A stretch of 44,719 nt of DNA from an uncultured Lachnospiraceae bacterium (GCA_910577015.1 CAJTKU010000021.1:1-44719), one strand, 5' to 3'; positions 1 through 8,507 are shown, counted from the stretch's first letter. The notes: generated by a model from the letters alone, not told the origin. Numbers and translations: made by a program.

Positions 1-37
1 AAAAGAAAAATGGCTCTGGTGCATGCGCACCAGAGCC
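1..37 (-). terminator. Intrinsic terminator of the DegV gene
   Basis: An 11-bp perfect stem (12-22 with 27-37) closes a four-base ATGC loop. Read on the minus strand it is followed by a T-rich run (positions 11 to 1). It lies just downstream of the DegV stop codon. Confidence 0.8.
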
Positions 38-54
38 GCTTTGTCTACAGTCTG

Positions 55-84
55 ACAGCCGGCTTATTTAGCCGGCTGTTTTTT
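55..84 (+). terminator. Intrinsic terminator for a plus-strand transcript entering from the left
   Basis: A 9-bp stem (55-63 with 71-79) has a seven-base loop and a run of six T on the plus strand. The DegV stop codon lies in its loop. The element probably ends a plus-strand unit that starts outside the window. Confidence 0.6.
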
Positions 85-945
85 CTGTCCGTAATATAAA
101 ATCCCAAGAGCGCCCGGTCCTGCATGGGTGCCGATACTGGGGCTGATGTCGTTGATAATAATATCTGTAAAGGGAGTTTCCTTTTTTACCAGTTCTGCAA
201 CCAGTTCTGCATCTGCCAGGCAGTTTCCGTGTACAATGCCGACAGGAAGGGAGTAATCGGCGCTTTCTTCCAGCGTTGCTTTCATGCGCTCCACCAGCGT
301 GTGGAGGGATTTTTTCCTGCCGCGCGCTGTGCCTGCGGAAGACAGGGTTCCGGCGTCGCTGACATAGAGAAAAGGCTTCAGGTTTAATGCGCTGCCCACC
401 AGGGCGGTGGTTTTGCTTACCCTGCCGCCCCTTTGCAAATGGAAGAGGTCGTCCACGGTAAACTGCACATTGATGTGATTTTTAAATTCCTCTATTTCGG
501 AGACAACTTGTTCATAAGAAGCCCCGTTTTCTTTTAACCGGTTTGCATGGATAACCATAATGGACTCCCCGAGGGAAACATTCAGTGAGTCAATAACGGT
601 AATTCTGGCGTCCGTATATTCCTCCAGAAGCTCCTTTGCCACCATGCACACATTGTTGTAACTGCCGCTTAAAGCGGAGGAAAATCCTATGTGAATAATG
701 TCCAGCCCTTGTTCCAGCAGGGAGCGGAATTTATCTTCAATGACAGCCGGGTTATTGGCCTGTGAACCGGGAAGTTCCCCGTTTTTCATTCTTTCGTAAA
801 ACTCGGCAGGCGGCATGTTCAATTCGTCGCCGTACACGGTATCCCCAAAGGAATAATACTGGGGAATAATAACAGTATGTAATTTTTCTATGTATTCGGC
901 AGGTAAATCGGAGTTGGAATCGGTAGTAATACAATAATCTCTCAT
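64..945 (-). CDS. DegV family fatty-acid-binding protein
   Basis: This 293-residue protein has the usual DegV length and fold signatures. These are an N-terminal ITTDSNSDLP strand and loop, a GFSSALSGSY segment near residues 87-96 that corresponds to the family's conserved lipid-head-group serine loop, a central RGGRVSK segment, and a C-terminal GPGALGILYYG. Family members bind a single fatty acid, and the FakB proteins of this family present it to the kinase FakA. No fakA-like DAK gene is nearby, so FakB activity is an inference. The start is supported by an AAGGAGGGG ribosome binding site just upstream. It is a single-gene unit, divergent from the fructose regulator. Confidence 0.88.
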   Translation of the reverse strand: MRDYCITTDSNSDLPAEYIEKLHTVIIPQYYSFGDTVYGDELNMPPAEFYERMKNGELPGSQANNPAVIEDKFRSLLEQGLDIIHIGFSSALSGSYNNVCMVAKELLEEYTDARITVIDSLNVSLGESIMVIHANRLKENGASYEQVVSEIEEFKNHINVQFTVDDLFHLQRGGRVSKTTALVGSALNLKPFLYVSDAGTLSSAGTARGRKKSLHTLVERMKATLEESADYSLPVGIVHGNCLADAELVAELVKKETPFTDIIINDISPSIGTHAGPGALGILYYGQKKQPAK

Positions 946-1005
946 AAGCCCCTCCTTTTTTATTCATAACTCATAGTATAGCATATAATCCCGAAACACG
1001 CAAAC

Positions 1006-1034
1006 TTCACAAAGTGTCAGATTTGTGATATAGT
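1006..1034 (+). promoter_or_regulatory. Sigma-A promoter of the fructose regulator gene
   Basis: TTCACA (1006-1011) and TATAGT (1029-1034) are separated by 17 bp, about 65 bp upstream of the regulator start. Confidence 0.6.
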
Positions 1035-1044
1035 AGAAACATAA

Positions 1045-1064
1045 TTTGACTGAATTTGAAGGAA
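1045..1064 (+). promoter_or_regulatory. Putative FruR operator, two tandem 10-mers
   Basis: TTTGACTGAA (1045-1054) is followed immediately by TTTGAAGGAA (1055-1064). DeoR-family regulators commonly bind tandem direct repeats. The same TTTGA(A/C)TGAA word recurs upstream of fruK. The position just downstream of the promoter would suit autorepression. The link to this regulator is inferred. Confidence 0.5.
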
Positions 1065-1098
1065 TATTACGGAATCATATACGAAATGAGGGAGCAAG

Positions 1099-1845
1099 AT
1101 GCTGACGGAACAAAGATTTGAAGAGATTTTAAAGTTACTGGAAATAAAAGGGACCATTACCGTACAGGAATTAAAGGAGAAGCTTCATGCTTCAGAGTCC
1201 ACCATCCGCAGGGATTTAACGACGCTGCATGACGACGGCAGGCTTATTAAGGTATTTGGCGGGGCAGTGGCGCTGCACTCCCAAATGCGTACCAAGGATA
1301 CGCAGGTATCAGACCGTACAAACATTAATAAAGAAGAAAAAATCCGCATTGCCAGATATGCCGCGTCCCTTATCCGGCCGGATGATTTTGTATATCTGGA
1401 TGCAGGCACCACAACAGGATACATGATAGATTATATAGAAGAAAAACAGGCGGTTTATGTAACAAACGGCGTCAGCCATGCCAAACGGATGGCAGCCCTG
1501 GGATTTCAGGTTATCTTGCTCGGCGGGCAGTTGAAGTCCTCAACCGAAGCGGTGATTGGAAGCACAGCGCTTCTGATGCTGCAAAAATATCATTTTACCA
1601 TTGGTTTCTGGGGAACGAACGGCGTCAATAAAAAAAGCGGATTCACAACGCCGGACCATGATGAAGCTATGGTAAAACAGGTTTCCATGGAACAGACGGA
1701 AAAAAGATATGTCCTGTGCGACCATGATAAGTTCAATCAAGTGAGCACGGTTACTTTTGGCTCTCTTCTTTCCGCAGTAATTGTCACAGACAGGGCAGAG
1801 GGAGAAGAATTTGAAAATATAAAAAATATTGTTATAGTTAAATAG
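1099..1845 (+). CDS. fruR: DeoR family transcriptional regulator of the fructose operon
   Basis: This 248-residue protein has the full DeoR architecture. An N-terminal winged helix-turn-helix (about residues 6-57, with VQELKEKLHASESTIRRDL as recognition region) is followed by a DeoRC sugar-phosphate sensor domain. The sensor shows the isomerase-like DAGTTTGYM, VTNGVSHAKRM and LLGGQLK segments and a C-terminal CDHDKF. The gene sits directly upstream of fruK-fruA on the same strand, so fructose-1-phosphate is the likely effector. That assignment rests on context and on family knowledge of FruR. A GAGGGAG ribosome binding site precedes the ATG. Repeated TTTGA(A/C)TGAA words upstream of this gene and of fruK are candidate binding sites. 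Confidence 0.85.
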   Translation: MLTEQRFEEILKLLEIKGTITVQELKEKLHASESTIRRDLTTLHDDGRLIKVFGGAVALHSQMRTKDTQVSDRTNINKEEKIRIARYAASLIRPDDFVYLDAGTTTGYMIDYIEEKQAVYVTNGVSHAKRMAALGFQVILLGGQLKSSTEAVIGSTALLMLQKYHFTIGFWGTNGVNKKSGFTTPDHDEAMVKQVSMEQTEKRYVLCDHDKFNQVSTVTFGSLLSAVIVTDRAEGEEFENIKNIVIVK

Positions 1846-1893
1846 TGTAAGACATAGAACTTCTAAGGGATTGGAAACATAAAAGGAAAAGGA

Positions 1894-1928
1894 ACAGGCA
1901 TACTTTAAATAAGGATGCTTGTTTTTTT
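1894..1928 (+). terminator. Intrinsic terminator after the fructose regulator
   Basis: An 8-bp stem with one G-U pair (1894-1901 with 1915-1922) is followed by seven T. It separates the regulator from the fruK promoter. Confidence 0.6.
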
Positions 1929-1964
1929 ATGTATTTTTGCATTTACAGCAAGTAAATGAGCATG

Positions 1965-2090
1965 TTTGACTGAATTTTGTTTATTATGCACAAATTTGAA
2001 TGAAAATAAATGTGAATTAAATGTATTGATTATGGACAATTATGATTATATAATATCAATATAAATCAAAATCGTTCACAAACATTCAAA
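1965..2090 (+). promoter_or_regulatory. Cluster of FruR-like operator words upstream of fruK
   Basis: TTTGACTGAA lies at 1965-1974, TTTGAATGAA at 1995-2004 and, inverted, CATTCAAA at 2083-2090. The last is preceded by TTCACAAA, giving a second TTTG half on the other strand. They flank the fruK promoter on both sides and match the word found upstream of the regulator. No catabolite-responsive element was recognised. Confidence 0.45.
2026..2054 (+). promoter_or_regulatory. Sigma-A promoter of the fruK-fruA-ptsH-ptsI operon
   Basis: TTGATT (2026-2031), a 17-bp spacer and TATAAT (2049-2054) lie about 60 bp upstream of the fruK start. Confidence 0.7.
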
Positions 2091-2114
2091 CAAAATCAAA
2101 AGGAGGTGAAAAGG

Positions 2115-3023
2115 TTGATATATACCATTACTTTTAATCCGGCATTGGATTATATCGTATCAGTCGAGGATTTTACCATGCACCTTACCAACCGCACTCA
2201 CAGCGAGACGCTTTTGCCCGGCGGAAAAGGGATTAATGTATCCATTGTATTGAAAAATCTGGGCATTGATAATACCGCGTTAGGTTTTACAGCCGGTTTT
2301 ACCGGTGACGAGATAAGAAGAAGGCTGGAAGAAACCGGAATCAACACGGAGTTTATCACGATAAAGGTCGGGTTTTCCCGCATCAATGTAAAATTGAAAA
2401 ATGTAGACGGAACGGAGATAAACGGCAAAGGACCTGATATTGACAGCGACAGTTTAAACAGGCTTTTAGACAGGTTGGATAACCTGCAGGAAGGGGATAT
2501 GCTGGTTTTGGCAGGAAGCATCCCGGCTTCCATTCCGTCTTCCATTTACAAAGACATTATGGAGAGATTATCGGGTAAAGGCATTACCATTGTAGTTGAC
2601 GCAACAGGAGAGCTTCTGGTGAATGTGCTTTCCCTGCACCCTTTCCTGATTAAACCCAATAATCACGAATTGGGTGACATTTTCGGCGTGACCTTAAAAA
2701 CTGCCGAGGAAGTCATCCCCTATGCCGGAAAGCTGCAGGAGCGTGGCGCAAGAAACGTGCTGGTATCCATGGCTGGGGAAGGAGCCGTTTTGGCAGCAGA
2801 GAACGGAAAGATATACCGGATGCCGGTTCCCAAAGGCAGGCTGGTAAATGCAGTAGGCGCAGGGGATTCGATGGTAGCAGGTTTTATCGCCGGTTGGCTG
2901 CGCACAAAAGATTACGGAGAAGCTTTTAAGATGGGAGTTGCCGCAGGCAGCGCCAGCGCATTTTCCGAACTGCTGGCAACGAAGGCGGAAGTGGAAAATT
3001 TGTTACTGCAAATGGAATCCTGA
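2115..3023 (+). CDS. fruK: 1-phosphofructokinase
   Basis: This PfkB-type sugar kinase of 302 residues phosphorylates fructose-1-phosphate to fructose-1,6-bisphosphate in the cytoplasm. The N-terminus shows the TFNPALDY substrate strand and LLPGGKGINVSIVLKNLG. The C-terminus shows AVGAGDSMVAGF with catalytic Asp at about residue 251. The start is taken as TTG at 2115 because AGGAGGTGA at 2101-2109 is correctly spaced for it, and because the product then begins MIYTITFNPALDY like the family. The upstream GTG at 2106 lies inside the ribosome binding site. The PTS permease gene follows after about 30 bp and makes the substrate. Confidence 0.93.
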   Translation: MIYTITFNPALDYIVSVEDFTMHLTNRTHSETLLPGGKGINVSIVLKNLGIDNTALGFTAGFTGDEIRRRLEETGINTEFITIKVGFSRINVKLKNVDGTEINGKGPDIDSDSLNRLLDRLDNLQEGDMLVLAGSIPASIPSSIYKDIMERLSGKGITIVVDATGELLVNVLSLHPFLIKPNNHELGDIFGVTLKTAEEVIPYAGKLQERGARNVLVSMAGEGAVLAAENGKIYRMPVPKGRLVNAVGAGDSMVAGFIAGWLRTKDYGEAFKMGVAAGSASAFSELLATKAEVENLLLQMES

Positions 3024-3052
3024 GAGAAATGTATAGGGAAAGAGAGGGTATT

Positions 3053-4963
3053 ATGAAGATTACAGATTTATTGAAAAAAGAAAGTATCTGTCTGCAGGCA
3101 GCGCCTGCCAATAAAATGGAAGCATTGCAGCAGGCAATTTCCCTGATGCAAAAAAGCGGAAATATAAAAGATGCTGAAGCATACAAGAAACAGGTATTGG
3201 CGAGGGAAGAAGAAGGCACAACAGGCGTCGGGGAGGGAATTGCCATCCCACACGGAAAATGTGAAGGCGTTACCGCTCCGGGGCTATCCGCAATGGTGAT
3301 TCCGCAAGGCGTTGATTTTGATTCTTTGGACGGGGAACCCGTAAATCTCCTGTTCCTGATTGCAGCGCCCAATACCAAGGATAACGTCCATCTGGACGTA
3401 TTGAGTAAGCTGTCCGTACTGCTGATGGATGAAAAGTTTACTTCGGACTTAAAAAATGCAAAATCCCCGGAAGAATTTTTACGGATAATTGACGCAGCGG
3501 ATGAAGAAGCAGACAAGTCAGAAGCTGTAAACGCGGAAAGCACAAAGGGAGAAGCAGCTCCCTTATGCCGGATTCTCGCCGTGACGGCATGTCCTACAGG
3601 CATTGCCCACACATATATGGCGGCGGAAAGTCTGGAAAAAGCCGCAAAGGCAAAGGGCTGTTTTATTAAGGTAGAAACAAGAGGTTCTGCGGGCGCCAAA
3701 AATGTGGTGACGGCAAAAGAAATAGAAGAAGCGGACTGTATTATTGTGGCGGCGGACACCAAAGTACCCATGGACAGATTTGCCGGTAAAAAACTGATTG
3801 AATGCCAGGTTTCCGACGGTATCGGCAAGGCAGATAAGTTGATAGAACGTGCCATGAACGGAGACGCCCCTGTATATAAAGAAGGACAAAAAGCGGAAGT
3901 CAGAACCGAACAGGGAAAAGACAGTTTCGGCCATCAGATTTACATGCACCTGATGAACGGCGTTTCCCATATGCTTCCCTTCGTTGTGGGAGGCGGTATC
4001 CTGATTGCAATAGCCTTTCTGCTGGATTCCATGGGAGTGGATATGGCAAGCCTGTCCCCCGATGAAAGGGCTAATTTCGGGACCATTACACCGGCGGCAG
4101 CAGTTTTTAAAGGAATCGGCGGTGTGGCATTTGGATTTATGCTTCCGATTCTGGCCGGCTACATTGCCATGAGCATTGCAGACAGACCGGGCCTTGCCGT
4201 GGGATTCGTGGGCGGCGCCATTGCGGCAAACGGCAAATCAGGATTTTTAGGCGCACTGGTAGCGGGATTTCTGGCAGGATATGTGGTATTATTGTTAAAG
4301 AAGTTATTTGACAAGCTGCCGAAAGCCATTGAAAAATTATCGCCGGTACTGCTCTATCCGTTTTTCGGCATTTTGTTTATCGGTTTGATTATGACATTTA
4401 TCGTAGAGCCGCCGGTAGGCGCACTGAATACAGCCCTTAATTCCGCGCTGTTGGGAATGGGCAGCACAAGTAAAGTGGTTTTGGGTATGATACTGGCAGG
4501 CATGATGGCTGTCGATATGGGCGGTCCGTTCAACAAAGCGGCGTATGTGTTTGGTACGGCTTCCATTATAGAAGGCAATTACGCCGTTATGGCGGCAGTC
4601 ATGATAGGCGGTATGGTTCCTCCCTGTGCGATTGCACTGGCAACCCTGCTTTTCAAAAATAAATTTACAAAAGAAGAGCGGGAATCCGGCCCGACCAACT
4701 TTGTTATGGGTCTTGCATTTATCACAGAAGGGGCGATTCCCTTTGCTGCATCCGACCCCCTGCGGGTGATTCCCTCCTGTATTGTCGGCTCAGCCCTGGC
4801 AGGCGCCCTGTCCATGGCATTCGGATGCACGCTGATGGCGCCCCATGGCGGAATCTTTGTCTTCCCGGTGGTGGAACATGCGTTGATGTATCTGGTGGCG
4901 CTGGTGGCAGGCACCGTAGTAAGCGCTTTGCTGCTGGGCGTGTTAAAGAAAAAAGTTTCATAG
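3053..4963 (+). CDS. fruA: PTS fructose transporter, EIIABC fusion
   Basis: This 636-residue permease has domain order EIIA, EIIB, EIIC. EIIA (about residues 1-145) carries the phosphorylatable His67 in AIPHGKC. EIIB (about 165-265) carries Cys180 in the phosphate loop TACPTGIAHT. EIIC (about 290-636) is a multi-span membrane domain with the fructose-family segments VVGGGILIAIAF and APHGGIFVFP. It imports fructose while phosphorylating it to fructose-1-phosphate. The start is placed at the ATG at 3053, which follows a GAGAGGG ribosome binding site; the upstream ATG at 3029 has none. It is co-transcribed with fruK and ptsH. Confidence 0.93.
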   Translation: MKITDLLKKESICLQAAPANKMEALQQAISLMQKSGNIKDAEAYKKQVLAREEEGTTGVGEGIAIPHGKCEGVTAPGLSAMVIPQGVDFDSLDGEPVNLLFLIAAPNTKDNVHLDVLSKLSVLLMDEKFTSDLKNAKSPEEFLRIIDAADEEADKSEAVNAESTKGEAAPLCRILAVTACPTGIAHTYMAAESLEKAAKAKGCFIKVETRGSAGAKNVVTAKEIEEADCIIVAADTKVPMDRFAGKKLIECQVSDGIGKADKLIERAMNGDAPVYKEGQKAEVRTEQGKDSFGHQIYMHLMNGVSHMLPFVVGGGILIAIAFLLDSMGVDMASLSPDERANFGTITPAAAVFKGIGGVAFGFMLPILAGYIAMSIADRPGLAVGFVGGAIAANGKSGFLGALVAGFLAGYVVLLLKKLFDKLPKAIEKLSPVLLYPFFGILFIGLIMTFIVEPPVGALNTALNSALLGMGSTSKVVLGMILAGMMAVDMGGPFNKAAYVFGTASIIEGNYAVMAAVMIGGMVPPCAIALATLLFKNKFTKEERESGPTNFVMGLAFITEGAIPFAASDPLRVIPSCIVGSALAGALSMAFGCTLMAPHGGIFVFPVVEHALMYLVALVAGTVVSALLLGVLKKKVS

Positions 4964-4989
4964 TACCGTGTGTACGGAAAGGAAAAGAT

Positions 4990-5247
4990 ATGAGAGAATT
5001 TAAATATGTTATTACCGATGTGGAAGGGATTCATGCAAGGCCTGCGGGTGAACTGATAAAGCTGGTAAAGGATTTTCAATCTACGATTACCATCGCAAAG
5101 GATGGAAAGTCGGCTGACGCAAAACGTATCTTTGGCGTGATGGGGCTTGCCGCAAAGCAGGGACAGGAAATCACCATGACGGCGGAAGGCCCGGATGAAG
5201 ACGCGGCAATTTCAGCAATAGAAACATTTTTAAAAGCTAATTTATAA
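4990..5247 (+). CDS. ptsH: HPr-like phosphocarrier protein, Arg at position 46
   Basis: This 85-residue protein has the usual HPr length. The catalytic His15 lies in GIHARPAG, so it can carry phosphate from Enzyme I to EIIA. The regulatory site is altered: where Firmicutes HPr has Ser46 followed by I-M-G-V-M, this protein reads K45-R46-I-F-G-V-M. HPr kinase could not make P-Ser-HPr at this position, so classical CcpA co-repression through this copy appears unlikely. The gene begins 26 bp after fruA and has a GGAAAGGAAAAG ribosome binding site. It may be a fructose-locus HPr rather than the only HPr in the cell. Confidence 0.92.
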   Translation: MREFKYVITDVEGIHARPAGELIKLVKDFQSTITIAKDGKSADAKRIFGVMGLAAKQGQEITMTAEGPDEDAAISAIETFLKANL

Positions 5248-5262
5248 GTTGGGGAACGGCAG

Positions 5263-5297
5263 CAGTCCGAAATCCCGGCCGGATTTCGGACTGTTTT
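5263..5297 (+). terminator. Hairpin between ptsH and ptsI
   Basis: A perfect 13-bp stem (5263-5275 with 5281-5293) encloses a five-base CGGCC loop and is followed by four T and then A. It begins 15 bp after the ptsH stop and ends about 20 bp before ptsI. The short T run suggests partial termination or mRNA 3'-end stabilisation, which would give more HPr than Enzyme I. That role is inferred. Confidence 0.6.
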
Positions 5298-5316
5298 AGA
5301 GAAGGGAGCAGACAGT

Positions 5317-6945
5317 ATGCAGACATTTCAAGGAAAGAGCGTAGGAAACGGCGTTGCAATCGGAAAAATATTTGTTTATAAAAAGGGAGAATTGCAGGTC
5401 AAGCGGTACAGGGTGGAGGATGTGGCTGCAGAAGTGGCACGTTTCAGGAAAGCGCAGGAGGTTTCCATCGGACAATTACAGGAGCTGTATGAAAAGTCCG
5501 TAAAGTCCATCGGGGAAGCCAGCGCCGCGATATTTGAAATCCATCAGATGATGCTGCAGGATAATGGCTTTGTGGAAGCAATTGAAAATATTATTACGAC
5601 CCAGTCTGTAAACGCAGAGTATGCCGTGGCTGCCACTGCCGACAATTTTTATAAAATGTTCTCCGATATGGAAGACGATTATATGAGGGAAAGGGCAGCT
5701 GATGTCAAGGATATTTCGGAACGCCTGCTTGCTGTATTAAACGGTAAAAACGCAGGAATGGACGCTTTGCAGGAGCCGGTAATTATTGCGGCGGATGACC
5801 TTGCGCCCAGTGAAACCGTACAGCTTGACAAGGACAAAGTGCTTGCTTTTGTGACGGTACACGGTTCCCTTAATTCCCACACCGCCATACTTGCAAGAAC
5901 CATGAATATCCCGGCGCTTATCGGCACGCCGGTTGCGCTTGATGAAATAGACGGAAAGCAGGCGGTGATAGACGGCGCAAAAGGCATTCTTTATGTGGAG
6001 CCGGAGGAAACGCTTCTGAAAACCATGGAGAAGAGGAGAAAAGAGGAAGAAGAGACCAGGGCATTGCTTTTGACGCTTCGCGGGAAAGATAACGTAACCT
6101 TGGACGGCAAAAAAGTACAGCTTTATGCAAATATCGGCAACAGCAAGGATTTAGCCATGGTGATGCAGAATGACGCAGGCGGCATCGGTCTTTTCAGGAG
6201 TGAATTTCTTTATTTGGAAAAAGACAACTACCCGACGGAAGAAGAGCAGTTTGCAGTATATAAAACAGTGGCGGAAACCATGGCGGGCAAAAAAGTTATT
6301 ATCCGTACGCTGGACATAGGAGCGGATAAGCAGGCGGAGTATTTTCAGCTTGCGCATGAAGAAAACCCGGCAATGGGGCTTCGCGCCATTCGTATCTGCC
6401 TTACCCGGCCGGAAGTATTTAAAACCCAGCTTCGCGCAATCTACCGTGCAAGCGCATACGGCACCATCGCCATAATGTATCCCATGATTATCTCTGTGGA
6501 AGAAGTCAGGAAAATAAAGGAGATAGTGTCGGAGGTAAAAAGTGAACTGGATGGGCAGGGCATTGCGTATGGGGAAGTGGAGCAGGGAATCATGATAGAA
6601 ACCCCGGCAGCAGTCATTATGAGCGACGAACTGGCAAAAGAAGTGGATTTCTTCAGCATCGGCACCAATGATTTGACGCAGTATACCTTGGCAATCGACA
6701 GGCAGAACCCCGAACTGGATGATTTCTACGATTCCCACCACCCCGCCATATTGCGGATGATTCAAACTGTGGTGGATAATGCCCACAGGGCAGGCATCTG
6801 GGCGGGTATCTGCGGGGAGCTGGGTGCGGATACTTCCCTAACGCAGATATTCTTAAAGATGGGTGTTGATGAGCTTTCCGTATCTCCCGGCCGCATTCTG
6901 CCCATCAGGCGGATTATACTGGAAACGGATGTCAGCAAACTGTAA
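5317..6945 (+). CDS. ptsI: Phosphoenolpyruvate-protein phosphotransferase (PTS Enzyme I)
   Basis: This 542-residue Enzyme I transfers phosphate from PEP to HPr in the cytoplasm. The N-terminal HPr-binding and swivelling domains end with the active-site His188 in GSLNSHTAILART. The C-terminal PEP-binding TIM barrel contains GIGLFRSEFLY, IIRTLDIGADK, MGLRAIR, FSIGTNDLTQYT and the catalytic cysteine in GICGELGAD. All expected catalytic segments are present and the length is normal. An AGAAGGGAG ribosome binding site precedes the ATG. It closes the fructose operon after the intergenic hairpin. Confidence 0.95.
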   Translation: MQTFQGKSVGNGVAIGKIFVYKKGELQVKRYRVEDVAAEVARFRKAQEVSIGQLQELYEKSVKSIGEASAAIFEIHQMMLQDNGFVEAIENIITTQSVNAEYAVAATADNFYKMFSDMEDDYMRERAADVKDISERLLAVLNGKNAGMDALQEPVIIAADDLAPSETVQLDKDKVLAFVTVHGSLNSHTAILARTMNIPALIGTPVALDEIDGKQAVIDGAKGILYVEPEETLLKTMEKRRKEEEETRALLLTLRGKDNVTLDGKKVQLYANIGNSKDLAMVMQNDAGGIGLFRSEFLYLEKDNYPTEEEQFAVYKTVAETMAGKKVIIRTLDIGADKQAEYFQLAHEENPAMGLRAIRICLTRPEVFKTQLRAIYRASAYGTIAIMYPMIISVEEVRKIKEIVSEVKSELDGQGIAYGEVEQGIMIETPAAVIMSDELAKEVDFFSIGTNDLTQYTLAIDRQNPELDDFYDSHHPAILRMIQTVVDNAHRAGIWAGICGELGADTSLTQIFLKMGVDELSVSPGRILPIRRIILETDVSKL

Positions 6946-7024
6946 TCCACAATAACGTGCGCAACATACGCTAATAAATGCATAAAAAGTGCATAATTTT
7001 AAATAGCTTTTTGTTTGAATCCCC

Positions 7025-7033
7025 TGTTATAAT
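7025..7033 (+). promoter_or_regulatory. Extended -10 promoter
   Basis: TGTTATAAT is a TGn-extended TATAAT about 50 bp upstream of the following membrane-protein gene. No good -35 box is seen at 17 bp. Confidence 0.5.
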
Positions 7034-7081
7034 GGAATTGTTCCTGGTAATCTGCATAAATTTTCATTATGGAGGGAGAAA

Positions 7082-8005
7082 ATGAAAACAAAAGACGTAT
7101 ATTTGAAAACAATGAAATTTGTCTGGCTGAAGCTGGCCTTGGGTGGAGCAATGATACTATTTGCATTGATAACCATGGCAATCTTTTTGGCAATCGGCAG
7201 TCTCGGAAAAGGAGGCGGCGTGGCAATTGCATTCTGGCTGTGGCTTTTTCTGGTATGTGGCGTTTTTGTATGGGTACAAAGATATTTCGGCTACATGCTG
7301 AAAGCAGGCCACATTGCCATGGTAACGACGGCAGTTACAACAGGCAGCCTGCCGGATAACCAGTTGGAAGCTGCAAAAAGCATGGTAAAAGAGCGCTTTG
7401 CCACAACCAATGTTTACTTTGTGGTAGACAGACTGGTAAGCGGCGCGGTAAGCCAGTTACAGAACGGATTGCAGAAGATAGACAATGTGCTTGGCGGCAT
7501 TCCGGGTGTGAGCATCGTTGTATCCTTTGCAAAAATGTTTGTCCAGATAGCATTGGGTTATGTTGATGAATGCTGCCTTGGTTATACCTTTTTACATAAG
7601 GAGCAGTCGGCGTTCAAGAGCGCGGCAGACGGCGTGGTAATCTATTTCCAGAACTGGAAAAAGCTGTTAAAGGACGCAGCGTTAACTGCACTGATTGTCA
7701 TGGGTATATCCCTTCTGGCATGGCTGCTTCCGTTTATCATCTTCACAGCTATTTTTTCAGCAATTGGCATAAGCTGGATATTTGCCCTCTTTATCGGCAT
7801 TATGTTTGCAGCGGTTATCAGAAGTTCCTTTGTTGACAGCTATATGATGGTTAAAATGATGGTGTCTTACATGGAAGTGGCGCCTACCACCCAGATTACC
7901 TTCGACCTGTACGACAAACTCTGCAAGCTTTCCAGCAAATTCAAGAGCCTGTTTAACAAAGGGCAGCAGGAACAGCCCACGCAGTACAATAATGCACAGA
8001 TGTAA
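7082..8005 (+). CDS. Uncharacterised multi-span membrane protein
   Basis: This 307-residue protein has two hydrophobic segments near residues 18-42 and 46-66. A polar middle follows (about 80-185). A second hydrophobic block of probably two to three spans lies between about residues 195 and 250. The short C-terminal tail ends in a Gln/Asn-rich stretch. No enzyme motif is recognised. Its layout resembles membrane proteins of unknown function common in Lachnospiraceae. It has its own extended -10 promoter, a GGAGGGAG ribosome binding site and a downstream terminator, so it appears monocistronic. Confidence 0.75.
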   Translation: MKTKDVYLKTMKFVWLKLALGGAMILFALITMAIFLAIGSLGKGGGVAIAFWLWLFLVCGVFVWVQRYFGYMLKAGHIAMVTTAVTTGSLPDNQLEAAKSMVKERFATTNVYFVVDRLVSGAVSQLQNGLQKIDNVLGGIPGVSIVVSFAKMFVQIALGYVDECCLGYTFLHKEQSAFKSAADGVVIYFQNWKKLLKDAALTALIVMGISLLAWLLPFIIFTAIFSAIGISWIFALFIGIMFAAVIRSSFVDSYMMVKMMVSYMEVAPTTQITFDLYDKLCKLSSKFKSLFNKGQQEQPTQYNNAQM

Positions 8006-8021
8006 TGAAAATCTTAAAATG

Positions 8022-8049
8022 AAAAACAGCCCTGTCATGGGCTGTTTTT
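8022..8049. terminator. Bidirectional intrinsic terminator between convergent genes
   Basis: An 11-bp stem made of AAAAACAGCCC (8022-8032) and GGGCTGTTTTT (8039-8049) has a six-base loop. A-rich and T-rich flanks allow it to work from both sides. Confidence 0.8.
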
Positions 8050-8432
8050 TATGAGCATTTTGCCTTAATACAACAATATATCAGAAAAGCAGAAAAAATA
8101 CTGCATGAAATAAACCCTTCAAAATAAGGATGCGGAAGGCAGCATTGATTGGGCTTTTTGGGATTAACCCGGATTTTAATTGTTGAACCTATCTGCGCGT
8201 TGGACTTTACCTTGGATTTCAGGATTAGCCCTTTATATTTGTACTTAACATATTTGTAACCTGTAGTATAGTCGCCCGCGGTGCTTCCTGTATTACTTTG
8301 GTTGGCAAATTCTATCCCTGTGATAACAGCGTCCACCTCATCCTTAAAACGGTAAACGTCTATCAGGCTGCATAATATACAAAGAAGACCAATAATAAAC
8401 GATATGACTGCCATAGAAATGATAATACCCAT
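8049..8432 (-). CDS. DUF3592-like small membrane protein
   Basis: This 127-residue protein has an N-terminal membrane segment (about residues 4-25), a soluble beta-rich middle with YKYVKYKYKG and IGSTIKIRVNPKKP, and a second membrane segment near residues 106-122. This two-span layout with a strand-rich segment followed by N-P-K-x-P is typical of DUF3592 proteins, whose function is unknown. It is transcribed away from the neighbouring epimerase gene and converges on the preceding membrane-protein gene, sharing its terminator. The family call is by pattern only. Confidence 0.65.
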   Translation of the reverse strand: MGIIISMAVISFIIGLLCILCSLIDVYRFKDEVDAVITGIEFANQSNTGSTAGDYTTGYKYVKYKYKGLILKSKVKSNAQIGSTIKIRVNPKKPNQCCLPHPYFEGFISCSIFSAFLIYCCIKAKCS

Positions 8433-8507
8433 TCTGCCTCCCCTTAATTATAAAATTTGTATTAATTATAACTATAAAGCAAAAAAATAGAAAAAACAAG
8501 GAATTAG

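Noticed and set aside
2926..3855. Long minus-strand frame under fruK/fruA
   Set aside because: It is antisense to two clear enzymes, has a low-complexity Ser/Ala-rich product and no ribosome binding site.
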